Assembly (NCBI GenBank): GCA_002633005.1
Contig: NMRA01000016.1
Coordinates: 1,315,481-1,379,480, forward strand
Direction: 5' to 3'
DNA length: 64,000 bases
From: Phoronis australis
Taxonomy: Eukaryota; Phoronida; Phoronidae
Below the pieces are notes generated by a model. It made no database searches. It was not told where the DNA came from and saw only the letters and a program-made list of their open reading frames with translations. This document shows, one piece after another, positions 34,055-48,585 of this stretch. Positions within the stretch are counted from its first letter, which is position 1; each line of letters starts with the position of its first letter. Made by a program: the position numbers and the translations under genes.

Positions 34055-34215
34055 CAGTTGCGAATCCAGGATTTTGAGTTGGGCCGGGAGGAGGGGGCAG
34101 GGGCAAGGGCAGAGTAATTTGACCTTCAGACATTCACACCCCCAAACTTCCAAATTGAATCTGGGTTAATTTTATGCAGGGCCACCGCCCCCTTGCTGCC
34201 CCCCNTTTTCAACCC
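34055..34215 (+). mobile_element. hAT-like MITE, subfamily 1, damaged copy
   Basis: CAGTTGCGAATCCAGGATTTT at the left, then the GCAGAGTAATTTGACCTTCAGACATTCAC and CCAAATTGAATCTGGG blocks of subfamily 1. The right end dissolves into a C-rich tract with an N at 34205 and lacks the CCACTG terminus. Confidence 0.65.
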
Positions 34216-34219
34216 TTCA

Positions 34220-36240
34220 GGTAGTTACAATTCCCGAGCTACACTCCTACCCTCGTTGCCATAGTTTTTTCTTCCCATTTCCCTCTTTGAGGTGGGACCC
34301 CGCACAACTTGAGGGTCCTAAGCCATTCAGATCACCTTGGGTGTATTCTGAGCCTTAAATTTCTCCTTTAAGGTGAATGTAACCTGCGTGACTTTCAAAC
34401 TTAGTGGAGAATGATTGGCCATAATGACCAAAAGTTCGAGCATGCACTGAAAACAATTACTTCCAAGGGCATCCAGAACACCTCGGATGTTTTCGTAACC
34501 TCAAATTTCACCTAATAGCTGAATGCTTGCTGCATGTGTGCGGATTTCAGTTAGCCTCAGTTATTCTCAATACTGAAATTCACGTGACTTGCCATATTTT
34601 GGATAACGTTCATCTTCCAGAGGATATTTGAGGCTAGGAAATTACCTGAAGTGTTTCGAAGAAAAATTTGTAAGTATGAAAATATAGCCGTCGTGTTCCA
34701 GATGTTCTGAGGGTAAATTTGTAGCTACGAAAATACCCAAGAGGTGTCCCAAATGGGACCTAAGCTTCAGTGTTATGCATAATATGGTACTAGAAGAATC
34801 TCCACCCATTTAGACTGTGGCTAAAAAACATTAGGGTTGTAGTCCGAGGTTTGAAGTTCAATAGTAATGTATTAGCTTAATGTTACAATTGCACAATATT
34901 TTCACAAGGGTTAATGCTAACAACTGAATCCTTTCGTAGTAATTCTTGAACGGCTGTCTTTTTCATCCATTAAGCTTGAAATAGTCGACTCAGTGATTCC
35001 AGTTGTTAAAAATGAATCTGGTGTCCAAACTTTTAAAAATACAGGTATCGTATTAAAAACCCCTCTGCAGTAGGAAAAAGGTACCATTTGCAGTGTTTTT
35101 AACTTCCAGAGTGAAACCCGTTATATTCATGGAAAAAGCTTGCTTTGGTAGGGATTTTTTGAAGCACTATTTTGAAGAAAAATTGCCCAGCCAGGTGTCA
35201 TGTACTGTATAAACCTGTGGGAGTACCCCCTGTAATGGTTTTAGGAGGGTACTCTGAAAGCCCAAAGATGGTGAAATGAACCCTATCCCTATATACCTAA
35301 CAATGTGGGTTGAACATCTTGGAAAGTACAAGCGCAATTGTTGATTTCAGAATGCGCTTATCAGATGGTGTCTTCTGGCTTCCAGATTTCCTTCGAATTT
35401 ATTGCTATGAATGCGTCTTGTGTGAAAAAGAATAAATTTTGATCTGAACAACTTACCCCTGTATACAGGAATTGGAATGACTAAAAGAAGAAAATGTTCC
35501 AGGTAATCTATCATTTCACAAATAGGCTTGTGTTATAGAAATATTTTTTGTGTTGTAAAATTTAACTGAAGTAAATGTTTGCATGAATCAAGTCAAAATA
35601 ATGATAAGAAAAAAGAAGCTGGAAGTCAAATAAGAGGAAATAAAAACAAAAAATAGAAAATTCTCTTAAAAGAGGAAAATGCCAAGTCCTGTATATATCC
35701 CTGTCTCAACTTGTTCCTTAGTGGACTTGGAAGAACTCAAACTTTGCTAGTGCTCAAAGCCATGGTTATTGCACCAGGTCTTGAGCAAAAACAAACTATC
35801 AGTTCAATGGAAGCCAATATGCCACGTCTAATCTCACTAAGGATCAGTACGAGATCAAGAATCTAATCACGAGCACACACGTGAAGATTGACACCGGACA
35901 TTGCTGGACATGCCAATTTTCATGCGAACAATTGTGATTAGATTTTTGCTACTATTTTGGCCAAAAACAACATTGTTAGTACGAGACCAATCTTATATTG
36001 TTACATGATGGTCCTAAAAAGAGGTTGGGTTAAAAATAGCTTGAAAAATGGTACACTTTGTGGATAAGGAACTTAAAAAGGATTAATTTTTTCAACACAG
36101 TTTAGTACAGATGTTTTCTTATTCTCCACATATAAATGCTTTTTGGGCTAAACAGATTCTAGCCCAGTCTTGTATTGATTGATTTAAAACCCTGAAAAGG
36201 GATTACGTGATCATGTTTTGGGAATACACCTCTAGAGTGA
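34220..36240. other. no recognisable gene
   Basis: AT-rich DNA with almost no open frames over 60 codons on either strand. It is plausible as intron or old repeat. Nothing assignable. Confidence 0.4.
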
Positions 36241-36244
36241 AGCT

Positions 36245-36500
36245 TTCAATCCAAATCAAACTCGAAATTGTTTTTGTCACTTCCACTCCACTTTCTTGAG
36301 AGATCAAGATAGACTAATTGAGTACTTAATGACCACTAGATTCGAACTAAAATTTGAGTAAAAACTTTTTAAGATTTCTAGTAAAACCTCGAACTCAGAC
36401 TCGAGCTTTTAGCTCTAATGCTGGGATCATTAACTGCCATCAATAAGCTCTCAAATATAAAATAAAAGAAACTCATCTCGAGTTCAAACAAAATAGAATA
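36245..36500 (+). repeat. dispersed repeat family 4, copy 1
   Basis: Aligns in the same orientation with 59290-59660: AAACTCGAAATT.TTTTTG.CA, GAGTAAAAACT, CTCGA.CTTTTAGCT followed by TAATG.T..G.TCATTAACTGC, and ATCTCGAGTT-type ends. It is AT-rich and non-coding. The second copy interrupts repeat B, showing that the family was mobile or duplicated after B. Confidence 0.65.
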
Positions 36501-36504
36501 GAAA

Positions 36505-39500
36505 ATAAAAAATCTTGGGCCCAGGTGTTACTTTCATAACAGTCTATGCTTTCACAATGCAGTGAATGTGCAACTTGAGTGGAAGTCGGGTCTTTAATAA
36601 CCTATTCCCCCAGCAGCACTGGTGTAGTCAGAATTATTCAACAGAGGTTGCCAAAATTGAAATTGTTGGCGACCAATGATTGTGACTGAAATGAGAGGCA
36701 ACCTGGAGGCACTGCAGGAACAAGGGACAGGGGAGCTAGGCAAGCACAAAACTGAAATGAGTTGCTATCAGGGGAAGGGTCTGCAATGAAGATGGTGTAG
36801 CCTTGTTGTGGGCCCTATGGCTATGTTAATGCCTTGGTACTTCAGTCTATCCCTAAACTAGACCATATTTCTAATCAATATATCAGCAAAATAAAGTTCC
36901 CAATGGTTAGAAAAATTTCTTGGCATGTTGTGTTTTTAGCCTATGAGTGTAATATTTATAGGAACACGTTAATGATGTCACAGTTTTTAATTTTGAGTCA
37001 ACGTGAGGGTGTTTGCCAGTGCGAATGTTCTGAAGCATTTCACACTGCCCAACTCTTGCCACGAGGAGGCCCCCTCAATAAGAGTCAAATTGGTAATTTT
37101 GAAAAACTTTTCGAAAAGACCGAAATGTTGACTAAAATCACTGCTGTATTATGTAGATCATAACAACAAGAATGAAACACTACAATGTTGCTCAAAACAC
37201 TAAATAAAACATAATGGTAATAGTCACATACAGGGCACCCCCACTTTGAGAACCAGTGTTTTCTACTGCATAACAAGAACCTGATTTTCACTGAATAGCA
37301 GGCGTTAAAACTTGTTCTCAAAATTTGGATTGCCAGTGAGTGACTACTGCCTGGATAACAATCAACTCACCTAAAGCACAGGGAACCTGTCGATTTGGGT
37401 TACGTGACCCAACTTAAAGACTCTGAAGTACCCTGACCTCCCAATTTTGAAATGTGAGATGTTTTTGCAAAAAGTCATTCCAACAAACCAGGTTTTTAAA
37501 GTTCACTTGCTTACAAAGTCTAACTCCCTAATGCTTTGATTACAGCGAACCTTAGTAGTTTCTGAATGTTTTAGAATGGTTCTGGTTTTGCAATTAGACT
37601 GAAATTAATAGATGATTTTTTCAAACTGCAACACTTGACATCATGTGATCGTGGAAAGCAAAAAATGAAACAGTCGACGAGTCGGGATCCAGGATAGAGA
37701 GAGAGGAGACTTGCATAGATTGCATATGACCAAATGTGCCACTCTGACCAGTGACTCAAGCATTGCAAAAGTCACTATGAAAGGGTGAATTTCCAAATAA
37801 ATTCCACACAAAAATATTTACTTTTAGGTTCGAACTGTATAAAATGAACCATTTTTGCACCAAAACCACTGAATGTTTCATATACAACTGAGGCTTCTTG
37901 TGTTTAAAAGAATACATCCCAGCTTTTTGTTGAAATACAATTCCCCGTAAATAATAACTTTGCATAATTATGTTATCAGAAAAGTTGATTTTCATTGAGG
38001 CTCTCACCAAAATGGGTCAGTTTTAATGATTGTACCAACTCACAAAAGGGTGAGGTTTTATCCTGATGATTATGCTAAAGAGTGGGTATAATCCTAATTT
38101 CAAGGCAACACCCTCCGAAATAATAATACTCTGTACGACTGTACGATGGCAGTCATTACTGAATGGCACTTACAGAAGCGATACTTGTCAGTCATTATGT
38201 ATAAAACAACTATTGCTAGACTACTTAATGTTTATGTGTTTAGGACCATTGACTGTATTTTTATGCTCCTGACTTCTGTTAGTAGTGACAAGTGTGCCAG
38301 TCTATTATACAATGACAATGAATGGCAGAATTTCAGCATTATCCTTATCTGACCCACTAGTTCAACTTTCACGGTATTTACGGGAGCTTATATAACGTAC
38401 ATGAACATGTTAACATACGAGAGGGTGTGCTCTGAAAAGATCGAGACAATCTCCCGTGGCCGCGACGCACTCAGCTACTCCTTTCCCACTATTCGGTGCT
38501 ACAGTACTCCTAAAATGACTGTTGTTGTGGGTGGCCTAGGCTAATGGTAGTGCCTATTAAGCCTAATTCTTCCACAAAATATTTCGTAAAAAATCTTCAG
38601 AATCCATCACAGTATATAAGATGATTATCACAACATGTTTCTTATACATTACTCGTGATGTTGTCCTTGACTCGTTAGCTTTGAAATGCGGGAGTTTGAT
38701 GAAAACAGAGAGATTTAAACAGCTGTAAATCCATCGACATTCTTTTACTGGAAGTCGCCATGTTGGTGAACTAGTTTGACCTATTATACAACTGACCAAT
38801 AGAATGCCTTGTTTCTTGAAATCGGAACAGCCAATGATATTCCAAGAATGTGGATGGAAAAGTGCCCTGTAGCAGACCCCAACCAACCTCGAGGGTCTGT
38901 GGTGGAGACTAGGTCAAGAGAGTGGTGGCGCCTCTTTGCTAGCACGTAAAAAAATGCCGGAGTTGCGAATCTGTTGTGTATAATCTATGATGTAAGCTAT
39001 ACTACAATCCTGATTACACACCTAAGAGTCCAGTGTTACATTACGTTGCAGATTATACAAAGACTCTTGTGATGGACCTGTTAAACTCTATGTCTGATCC
39101 AACCTACCAACACGTGGAGCTGTAACATGCTCCGTTACCTTTGTCGAGCCAATATGTGAGACCAGATAAAGAGGAGGCAGTTCAATCGTTTGTTACCAGC
39201 CTCCCGTTCAGTAACGCTAGGACCTCGCTAAAAAGCAAGACTTCGAGAGATTATGTGAGATATTGCCGTGTATTTTAAATGAGAACACGTGACTTTGACT
39301 AGGTTTTAGCTAGGTCCTAGCGTAGGTCCTAGCGTCCACTGAACGCACGCCAGGTTTTGCTGATGAGTGACGAGTCGATGCTGTTGAGCCGTAGTCACAT
39401 GCTGTTATCTGTTTATAACTCTGTTATAGATTTATAGATATACCATGCTGTCGTAGTTGTTGTCTTTGGTGATTAAAATAACGTTCTCCAAACAACCTTG

Positions 39501-39820
39501 CATTAAAAATGCCAACAGTGTTCGAAAATAGTTTGCTGTTTTAAATTGTTGAAAAATCAGAATTGGGAGTCTTGATTAGGCCTATTTAAGTTGTTCAATG
39601 TGTTTAGGTGTTTCACAAAACTGTCTCCCTATTGTGTATGTACTCAACATCTTATTGAGGTTACTGTAAGTCAGGTTTGCTACTTTTTCTTGTCAATATA
39701 AACCTGTCATAAAGAAGGTGGACGAATTAGGTTGATGTGCTCTGAGACTGAAAAATAATGTTTGTCAGCATCTGTTTTTGTATTGAATTTCATGCACATT
39801 CATAAGCATAATATGTTCTT
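36505..39820. other. no recognisable gene
   Basis: Open frames of up to 109 codons (36834-37163 plus; 38563-38886 minus) without motifs. No clear splice-linked coding or repeats were seen by eye. Confidence 0.4.
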
Positions 39821-39824
39821 GGGA

Positions 39825-39950
39825 TTGACTTATTATCTCTGTCGATGAAGTTACTATCTCTATCGGTAGAGTTATTAACTGTATCGATAGAGTTAATAAG
39901 TCTATCGATAGAGATACTAAGTCTATCGATATCGATAGAGTTAGCAATAG
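39825..39950. repeat. 24 bp tandem repeat with TATCGATA palindromes
   Basis: About five units of the form CTATCGATAGAGTTA.TAA over 126 bp. Each is centred on the self-complementary TCTATCGATAGA, and the last has a doubled ATCGATATCGAT core. On the minus strand it is translatable as LSIDL-type repeats, but that is a by-product of the tandem unit. Confidence 0.85.
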
Positions 39951-40074
39951 AAAAAAGTTGCCGTGCCTTCCTTTTACAGCCACCGTAGGGGAACTATTCG
40001 GCTAATAGGGGGTTCACTATTGTGCGCTAGCTCTCGCTCAATGTTACAGCACGGTGCAAGTACTCCGCCACCTG

Positions 40075-40250
40075 CCGCTAAAGCATGTGCTCGAATGAGC
40101 CTCCTATTTGGCGAAGTGGAAAAAAGGTCCTCCTCAGAGAAGCAATGTCTCCGATAAAAAGTAGAAAACGAGACAAAAGTTCACTAAAAAGGCAGGAACT
40201 ACCAAAATTCGGCGACTGCATCATTCATAGCTCTGAACACTGGTACCCAG
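40075..40250 (+). pseudogene. LTR retroelement gag-like fragment, second copy
   Basis: CTCCTATTTGGCGAAGTGG..AAA.GGTCC and then SRKRDKSSLKRQELPKFGDC repeat the peptide and DNA of 22810-22960. Here the Cys after PKFG is kept, but the second Cys of the CTIC motif is changed (CIIH), and flanking frames are shifted. It is a diverged, truncated copy of the same element family. Confidence 0.7.
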
Positions 40251-40511
40251 TGAATGTAAGTAAAAGGTACTTATTATCAAAAATTCGAGCCCCCATTTAG
40301 GCTGGGTGTGAGCGTGCAAAGTGTGGACAAATCTCATTAGGAAACGAACAACTTCGCACAGTTCGACAGAAGACAAAGTTCTAAAGAAACCTCTCGTTTG
40401 AGTGAGCGCTGTGGTCAGGTACCAGGTTGGCCTAAAGGCTGTGCGGCATTGTGACACAAGGCTATGACTAGTCCGTAAGTTTATGCAAGTGTCTGAAACT
40501 ACCTTTGTATT

Positions 40512-40656
40512 CAGGGGTGGATCCAGGATTTTATGTTGGGTGGGGGCAAAGCAGAGTATTAGCCAGGACTTTGCCTTTCAGACCATCGCCTCGTTCTGCC
40601 ATAGAGTCTTAAAAGAGGCATGGCCCCGTTGCCCCCCCCCCTTAAATCCGCCACTG
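40512..40656 (+). mobile_element. hAT-like MITE, subfamily 1
   Basis: CAGGGGTGGATCCAGGATTTT at the left and CTTAAATCCGCCACTG at the right. The internal GCAGAGTATTAGCCAGGA and GAGGCATGGCCCCGTTGCC blocks match 47455-47610 closely. TGTAT lies just outside both ends (40505 and 40660), offset by one or two bases. Confidence 0.75.
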
Positions 40657-41144
40657 GCGTGTATACGGCATTTATAATTTGAACCTTTTACTCTTTCAAA
40701 ATAGTTCCTGCGACCGCATTCCTTTGCTGTTCGCCAGTGTCTGGTCGCGGTCCGCACCGGGTCATCGGCTGCTGGCCCGAATCCGGCAAAATAATTTCTG
40801 TCAAAATTTATTCGCCACATTTCGTCTGCAATTTCGATACAGTTGTTCCTATTTTGATTTTATTTGCGTTAAAACCCGCTGTCAACTAGTTTATGCCCGT
40901 TTACATGTTGGTAACAGACTCTGCTTCAGTCGCGCAGCCGGCGTTTTTGAGCCTGGGTTCCTGAATGAATTGTATTTTCGGTTTCGAGGTAAGTTCAAAA
41001 TGGTTGTGTGTTCTTCGGGTCGAATCGGGAGTAGAGCATTTATTTAAGCTTTATTCGAATACCGATTGTACATTAGTTATGGGGTATTTTTTGGTTCCTT
41101 ATAATATCATCTAACCATGTATTAAGGGCTAAAACCTTTGCTAC

Positions 41145-41290
41145 TGGGACTTCTAATGCCTATACCAGCACAACTGCAAATGAAAATAAATTGCAAATTG
41201 TGTTCTTACAAGTACATGTGTACCGTTTACGTGGAGGTACTCCAACAACAGTGTGATCATAAATTAGATTGGCATAGAACGTGAAGAACA
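41145..41290 (+). repeat. dispersed repeat family 3, copy 2
   Basis: Second copy of 25150-25300 with GTGTTCTTACAAGTACATGT, GTACCGTTTACGTGGAGGTA and TTGGCATAGAACGTG. Confidence 0.6.
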
Positions 41291-41394
41291 GACTAAACTT
41301 CATAATTCAAATTTTGTGTGCTACTGAAACAAAAGTCCAATTGTTCATTTTTACGATTTATTTGTAAAAATTTTGAATTTCTGATGATTTCAAA

Positions 41395-41465
41395 GGGTTT
41401 TTCTTTTAGTTTCATATTTCAAAAAAAAACATCTCTCAACTGCTCGTCGCTTCCTCGATTTTCAA
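41395..41465 (+). repeat. dispersed repeat family 2, short copy
   Basis: TTTCTTTTAGTTTCA.ATTTCAAAAAA, then CTCAACTGCTCGTCGCTTCC and TCGATTTT, matches 2398-2460 in the same orientation. Homology fades on both sides. Confidence 0.65.
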
Positions 41466-41469
41466 GGAA

Positions 41470-44400
41470 AACCCTATACAATGGACTACGGCTAAAAATT
41501 ACAGTGCATAAAGACGTGTGCAAGTGGAAGCGATGTGATCGATATAATTCCGACCAAGGCATAAGCATTGATGCACACATGTTTTGACAAGTGATTACTT
41601 TGTCAGCATTATTAAACCTTCCTTTATAGCATTTCATATCACGGTTGTGAATTCAAAATCCCAAAATGAGAAACTAGGGGAAAGACGAATTCAGTTGAAA
41701 ATTTCTTAGCTACACGGACACGATTGTGACGTATAAACGTCAGTCACGTATACCAACAAGGCAGTTTCTTGTACAAGAATGTGCCATATCCGTGCTTTTC
41801 CGATGTCCCGGGGGAAACGGGGGAAAGTGAAAGGAACCCCAGCACGGCCAAATAGTGCTAAGTTGTGACAATCACCATAAACGCCTCGCCATTCCTTATC
41901 GTACCACAAACCACGGGAAAACGAGAAGCAATATCTGACGACCTTTCACATTAAACACAATGTAGGATAATTAGTGCTGTGATTGGTATTCCAGAATTGT
42001 ACTAATATGTTTCAGCTCTCCGCCCAACCCGCGATCAAGAATGCCCGGAAAGCGATCGATAACGAAATTTGGCGCGAGAAGCGAAGTCAGACAATTTAAG
42101 TAAATTTGGGGAATTTTCGTTGCTTTACTTTCAATATGATAACAGAGACTTGAGTTCAAGGCGTAACACATTGAGGAAGGACAGATAGAGATTTAGTCTA
42201 GCGTCTCTTCCAATTATTGGGGACGAAAAGTCTTCAAAAAACATATAACTGACCCTGCCTTCCGCAAACTGACCACTTCCATTCATTCAGAGGTTACCGG
42301 AATTTGAAATTGATTTTGAAATTGCACTGAATTTTGTGTCCTGGTCTATTCCCAAAAAACGTGAGAACCAAACAGTCTTCGAAGGAGAATCAAACTGTGT
42401 ATTAAAAGAGGGGCAGTTCACAGTGGAATTTATACGTGCGCAAAGCTAAACGATCCCAAAACCGACTGCGTGTCAACTTACTCGACTGGTTAACAAATGC
42501 TCTGTGAACCATTTTCAGGTTTCTTTTTATGCCTGTCCTTTACGAAAACAGTTTTAAAATGATCGCCAGTAATTATGTCGTTCCATCACTTAATTTACGA
42601 CTGGGATACCATCTTAAAATCGTTAAAATATGACCTCAACCGTACGGGATCCAATATTTGTCCCATTCAGACACCTGGAGAAATCGTAACGATAACTATG
42701 GCTTAGTAATGAAACTTCCGCTCGATATACGATTGGTATCCTACGCGACCGGCTGTGGCGCTGCGCACTAGCATTCCGTTTCCGTCGTCTGGTCCACTGT
42801 GCAATGAATGAAATTACGTCACAGAAACTGAGTGACGATGAAGAAACAGAAGCTGCTGGTAAGATGTAAATTTTAATCGAAGCCTCAGTGAATCACTCAG
42901 AAACTCATAGTTCTCTCTTTGTCAAAAATTAAAATTAAGACGATTTGCAAAGCAAGAACGTGGTTAATGGCAACAATAAAAATGGATTTGGTTTTTTGGC
43001 AACTCAAAACTGTTTTAAACACAACAACTCTGCTACGAATTGTTTGCATCAAATATAAAGCGTGTAAAAACATTACGGGTCCAAGCACTGGCTTCGCGCT
43101 CGAGCGCTATAGACCCAATTCACGCGGCAGACATTAAAATCCAAAGCGAGGCTCACTGCGATAAACAAAGCCGAAGTTGACATTGCGTGAGTTAAATGGC
43201 CGGTCTTTTGGGTCCAACCTGGATATTAAATCTTAAAAATGTGTCGATAATTAACCACGGAGACGTAAAAAATACACTAGAGAACAAGTCAATGCACCAA
43301 AGAGTTGTCTGACGAAAGGGTATAAGCTTTTTTCGGAAAACTAGGTTCAAAACATGAAAAGTAAATATGACCAAATTGCAGCGATCGACGTGTTACGGCT
43401 AGGTTATTATGCTGCAAGCAGGGTTACGTTTCTTTTTGTAAATTGTGTAAAAATGCAAATTCCTACACGAACCAGCTCGTCTGCTCTTATTGTTGACGAG
43501 TTGATGAAATATTCGACAGCATTTTGCAGTCGTGTGCATCTGGTTTAATTTGTTCATCAAGAATATTAACATCAAGCGTAGCCTAGGTCTTGGTTATTAA
43601 ATTTATTTTTATTAAAATAAAAAACCTGGCTCGTAATTGAAAATAAAAATTGTTTGACCATCAATTCTGCTTTCTTGGTTTTAATAATTCTTACGTCTAT
43701 TGCTTGTGTTAGGTTTCAAATATCAATCTGTACCAAGTTGAATTTTAAAATTAAAACAAGAACCTAATTCTTTCGTCTAAAGCATAACCTCGTTTTAGAG
43801 CTCAATTTCAGTTAACTGGACAGACCAAGCATAGTTATCATGTTTCATCAGGGGCCTCGTTCGGGCGAGGGGAAAGATGCGGCCTGTGCCTTCAAGAGGG
43901 GGATTTTTTCGCCGAGTGACGGGAAAAATCTAGCTCCCGATAACCATCAATAGGACCCCGCCCTGTTGCAAGCTCTCATAGGCTATTTCTCAAATAGCAT
44001 TTTGTGCTCTTTCAAATTGTCACCTGTGTTGTTACACTCCAGGTGATTTGAACTTCGAAGAGAAATTTCCAATCACTTTTTTAGGCCTCGTGGGGAAATT
44101 TCGCGTGATTTTTAAATATTTTTAAAGGGAAATAGAGCCGATATTCGGCCCCAAAATCGAGGGATTGAGGGCCCTGTCCTTTTTGGAAAGAAAAATGCAT
44201 CATGAAAACACACTGAGCCTGGCTTGCCGAAGATTCTCCAGTCAGCAGCGAGATGCTATCAAATATGATCTAACTTTTCGACAACATTTATAAACTTTTC
44301 ACGGACATATTTTTGTCGTCGCGTCGTATGACAACGACCCAACGCATCCGCATCTCAGCGTCCTTAGCCGGAGATTGTAAAACAGACAGCTGAATGTCCA

Positions 44401-44680
44401 TATTTTTCGTAGCCGTTCGAGCAACGCGGAATACAGCTATCGTAGCAAGCCTCGTTTTGGAACTCGCCTCCTGTCGGCGTGAATTAGGTCTATGGACCAT
44501 AAACGAGTACGGTGTTTTAGTTGGAAGCGTGGGGCTCAATAAAAGAGCACTCGCGCTCTGACCAATAGGTCGCTAGTTGGGGTCCTTGTAATTTTACATT
44601 CTATTCATATTCTCAGTGTTTTTTTATTATACTTCAGAGATCAAGGGAAAAGCTTGTTTTTAAAAGCAAAAACAAAATTT
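41470..44680. other. no recognisable gene
   Basis: Short open frames only (83 codons at 44288-44539, minus, is the longest near the end). No motifs or repeat partners were assigned. Confidence 0.4.
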
Positions 44681-44681
44681 T

Positions 44682-44814
44682 ACCCTTGGGGGAAGGAGAA
44701 AACCCCCTCTCGACCTTCCCCCGTTCGGCGCTACGCACCTCTACAATCGTGCTTTGCACGATTGCCTGGGAGACAAAATGTTGCCCCCCTTGTGATATCC
44801 TAGATCTGCCACTG
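44682..44814 (+). mobile_element. hAT-like MITE, subfamily 2
   Basis: GGAGAAAACCCCCTCTCGACC and GGCGCTACGC match 10110-10165, and the right end is TAGATCTGCCACTG. An internal perfect hairpin CAATCGTGC-TTT-GCACGATTG lies at 44751-44771. Confidence 0.6.
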
Positions 44815-45046
44815 TGTCTTGCTCATCAAAACCAACGTTCTTATCCTTTGTCGGAACTAAAATGCGCTTCAAAATATCCTATAGAATTCCTGGTAACTAT
44901 CCTGCTATGACTCAGCAATTTAAAAGCCCTGTCTGTTCTCAAGTCCAGAAATCACTTCTAACCTGAGTAGCTAAGCAACAGCTGAAACTGATTTCAAAAC
45001 AGAATGTGTCCTAAATCAAAAGCTGTTTTTTGATAGAAGGTGCGGA

Positions 45047-45052
45047 TTTATT
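45047..45052 (-). terminator. candidate poly-A signal of the protease gene
   Basis: AATAAA on the minus strand, about 147 bases after the stop codon at 45199. It is the first canonical signal downstream of the stop that I saw. Confidence 0.55.
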
Positions 45053-45124
45053 ACTTCTTTAAGAATAGATTTTTGTTACTCTCATTAAAAACTCAGAATG
45101 TCATTTATGCAATTTCATTCCTTG

Positions 45125-45197
45125 TTTCTTCCATGCCTTTTCCTTTTTCAGTTTCCTTTCCCCTTTCCCTTTCCGTTTCCTTTTCCGTTTCCTTTGT
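45125..45197. repeat. polypurine/polypyrimidine tract in protease 3' UTR
   Basis: CCTTT/TTTCC/TTTCCG pentamer-hexamer repeats on the plus strand (GGAAA-type on the transcript strand), starting right after the protease stop codon. The open frames read across it (Pro-Phe-rich) are artefacts. Confidence 0.75.
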
Positions 45198-45198
45198 T

Positions 45199-45284
45199 TC
45201 ACTTCCGATTTGTGGAATATTGCTTCCTCTCTTGGTCAATCCAGCTTCTCAAGGCGGTGACACGAGCGTACACGCCAGGATTAC
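45199..45284 (-). CDS. S1A trypsin-like serine protease, last exon
   Basis: Minus-strand acceptor TTTCTAG, then GT AAT CCT GGC GTG TAC. Joined to the single G left by the previous exon, it reads G-NPGVYARVTALRSWIDQ and a further 10 residues to TGA at 45199-45201. The NPGVYARV...WI block is the conserved C-terminal strand and helix of chymotrypsin-fold proteases, and its Gly corresponds to G226 of the S1 pocket. Length is 86 bp, with phase matching the exon at 47216-47306. It is too short to stand out as an open frame. The tail after WI (DQERKQYSTNRK) is a few residues longer than in vertebrate trypsin. Confidence 0.88.
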
Positions 45285-45289
45285 CTAGA

Positions 45290-47390
<2,101 letters not shown>

Positions 47391-47454
47391 CTATTTTTGT
47401 GATCAGTAATTAATATGCAGTACAACCAATCGAGTTACTAAGCTACTTAATTTA

Positions 47455-47610
47455 CTGGGTCGGATCCAGAATTTTAAACTAGGGGGCAGGGTAGAGTATT
47501 AGCCAGGATCTTGCCCGTCAGACATTCGCACTCCCGTACTGCCAAATAGAATCTAGGAAAATTTTAGGGAGCATGGCCCCTTTGCCCCCTCCCCCTTAAA
47601 TCCGCCACTG
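47455..47610 (+). mobile_element. hAT-like MITE inside a protease intron
   Basis: CTGGGTCGGATCCAGAATTTT at the left and CTTAAATCCGCCACTG at the right, with the complete subfamily-1 body including AGAGTATTAGCCAGGATC. It lies in the intron between exons 47216-47306 and 48081-48220, antisense to the gene. Confidence 0.75.
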
Positions 47611-48080
47611 ATTTGTCAGAATTAAAATCTCACAACCCCTGACCTCTGAGCAGTTGTAAAGCTGAGGCCGTCGTAAAACACAGAGGTAATAGATCTTGAT
47701 TTTTGATGAAAGAATGAACGTGTCATTGAATAGGGGCATATTACACACACGCGAGTGGAGTCAGTGATGTTTTGTCGAAAGTGTAGAAGTCGTTTAAGCT
47801 GATGAAAAAGTGACCTTGTGCATTTTCCACGTCTTAGCATACACCACCTACACGCGGTTTTACCTCGAGTGAATATTAACAAACATACAAAACTGTTTCC
47901 AACACAATGAATTCTGAAAATGGGTGTTTATCAAAAGTGCACTAAATGCAAAGCCTTGAAGAGGATGACGTTGGATTTCAATTAACATAGATTGCAGGAA
48001 TGGGAGAAAGGTAGACGTCTTGCATTTACACTTTTTGATTGAGGTTATTGGTAAGGTTTAAGTTTCACATATATGGGTAC

Positions 48081-48220
48081 CTGGCAAGAGTCTTTGCCGC
48101 CTTTATCGTAACCGGCACATATCATGGTGTTGTCAATTTCTCCTGGATACATCTGGTTACACTTAGAGTTTGAAATTATGGGAACTTCTACTTCCTGAAG
48201 TTTCCAGTTGTTCCCAGTGC
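48081..48220 (-). CDS. S1A serine protease exon with the S1-pocket Asp
   Basis: Acceptor ATTTCAG, then GC ACT GGG: (G)TGNNWKLQEVEVPIISNSKC, then NQMYPGEIDNTMICAGYDKGGKDSCQ before donor CAG|GTACCC. MICAGY and KDSCQ|GDSGGP are standard S1A landmarks. The Asp of KDSC is residue 189, which predicts cleavage after Arg or Lys (trypsin-like). The exon is 140 bp, with 2 bases completing the split codon plus 46 codons. The usual disulphide cysteines (SKC, MIC, DSC) are present. Confidence 0.95.
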
Positions 48221-48585
48221 CTGAAATAGATCCACTGAACATTTGATCAGCCAAGATGCATTGTAGGTGTACAAGACAATAGTGTATGCGACAGTGACGG
48301 TGTAACAGCGTAATAATGCTGTTGTAAGTTATGGCTACGCTAAGATAGCTAAGACATGAAATAATGAGGTGACGAAAATACCAATGGTGCCCACAGTGAA
48401 AGACTATGAAAACCCAGGGGGTAACAAACTCGTGCTGGGCGACACAAATAACAAGGAGACATACTGTTGATGACCGTGGTGGTGGGGCGTTATCGGTCGC
48501 GACTACGGTGTGGGGACACAAACTGATGACTATCGGGGAAGAAAGAGTTGGAGATAAATTGTTGCCAGACGAGAACGGTCGGCAG

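Noticed and set aside
39825-39983. LSIDL-repeat protein on the minus strand
   Set aside because: It is the translation of the 24 bp tandem repeat, not an independent gene.
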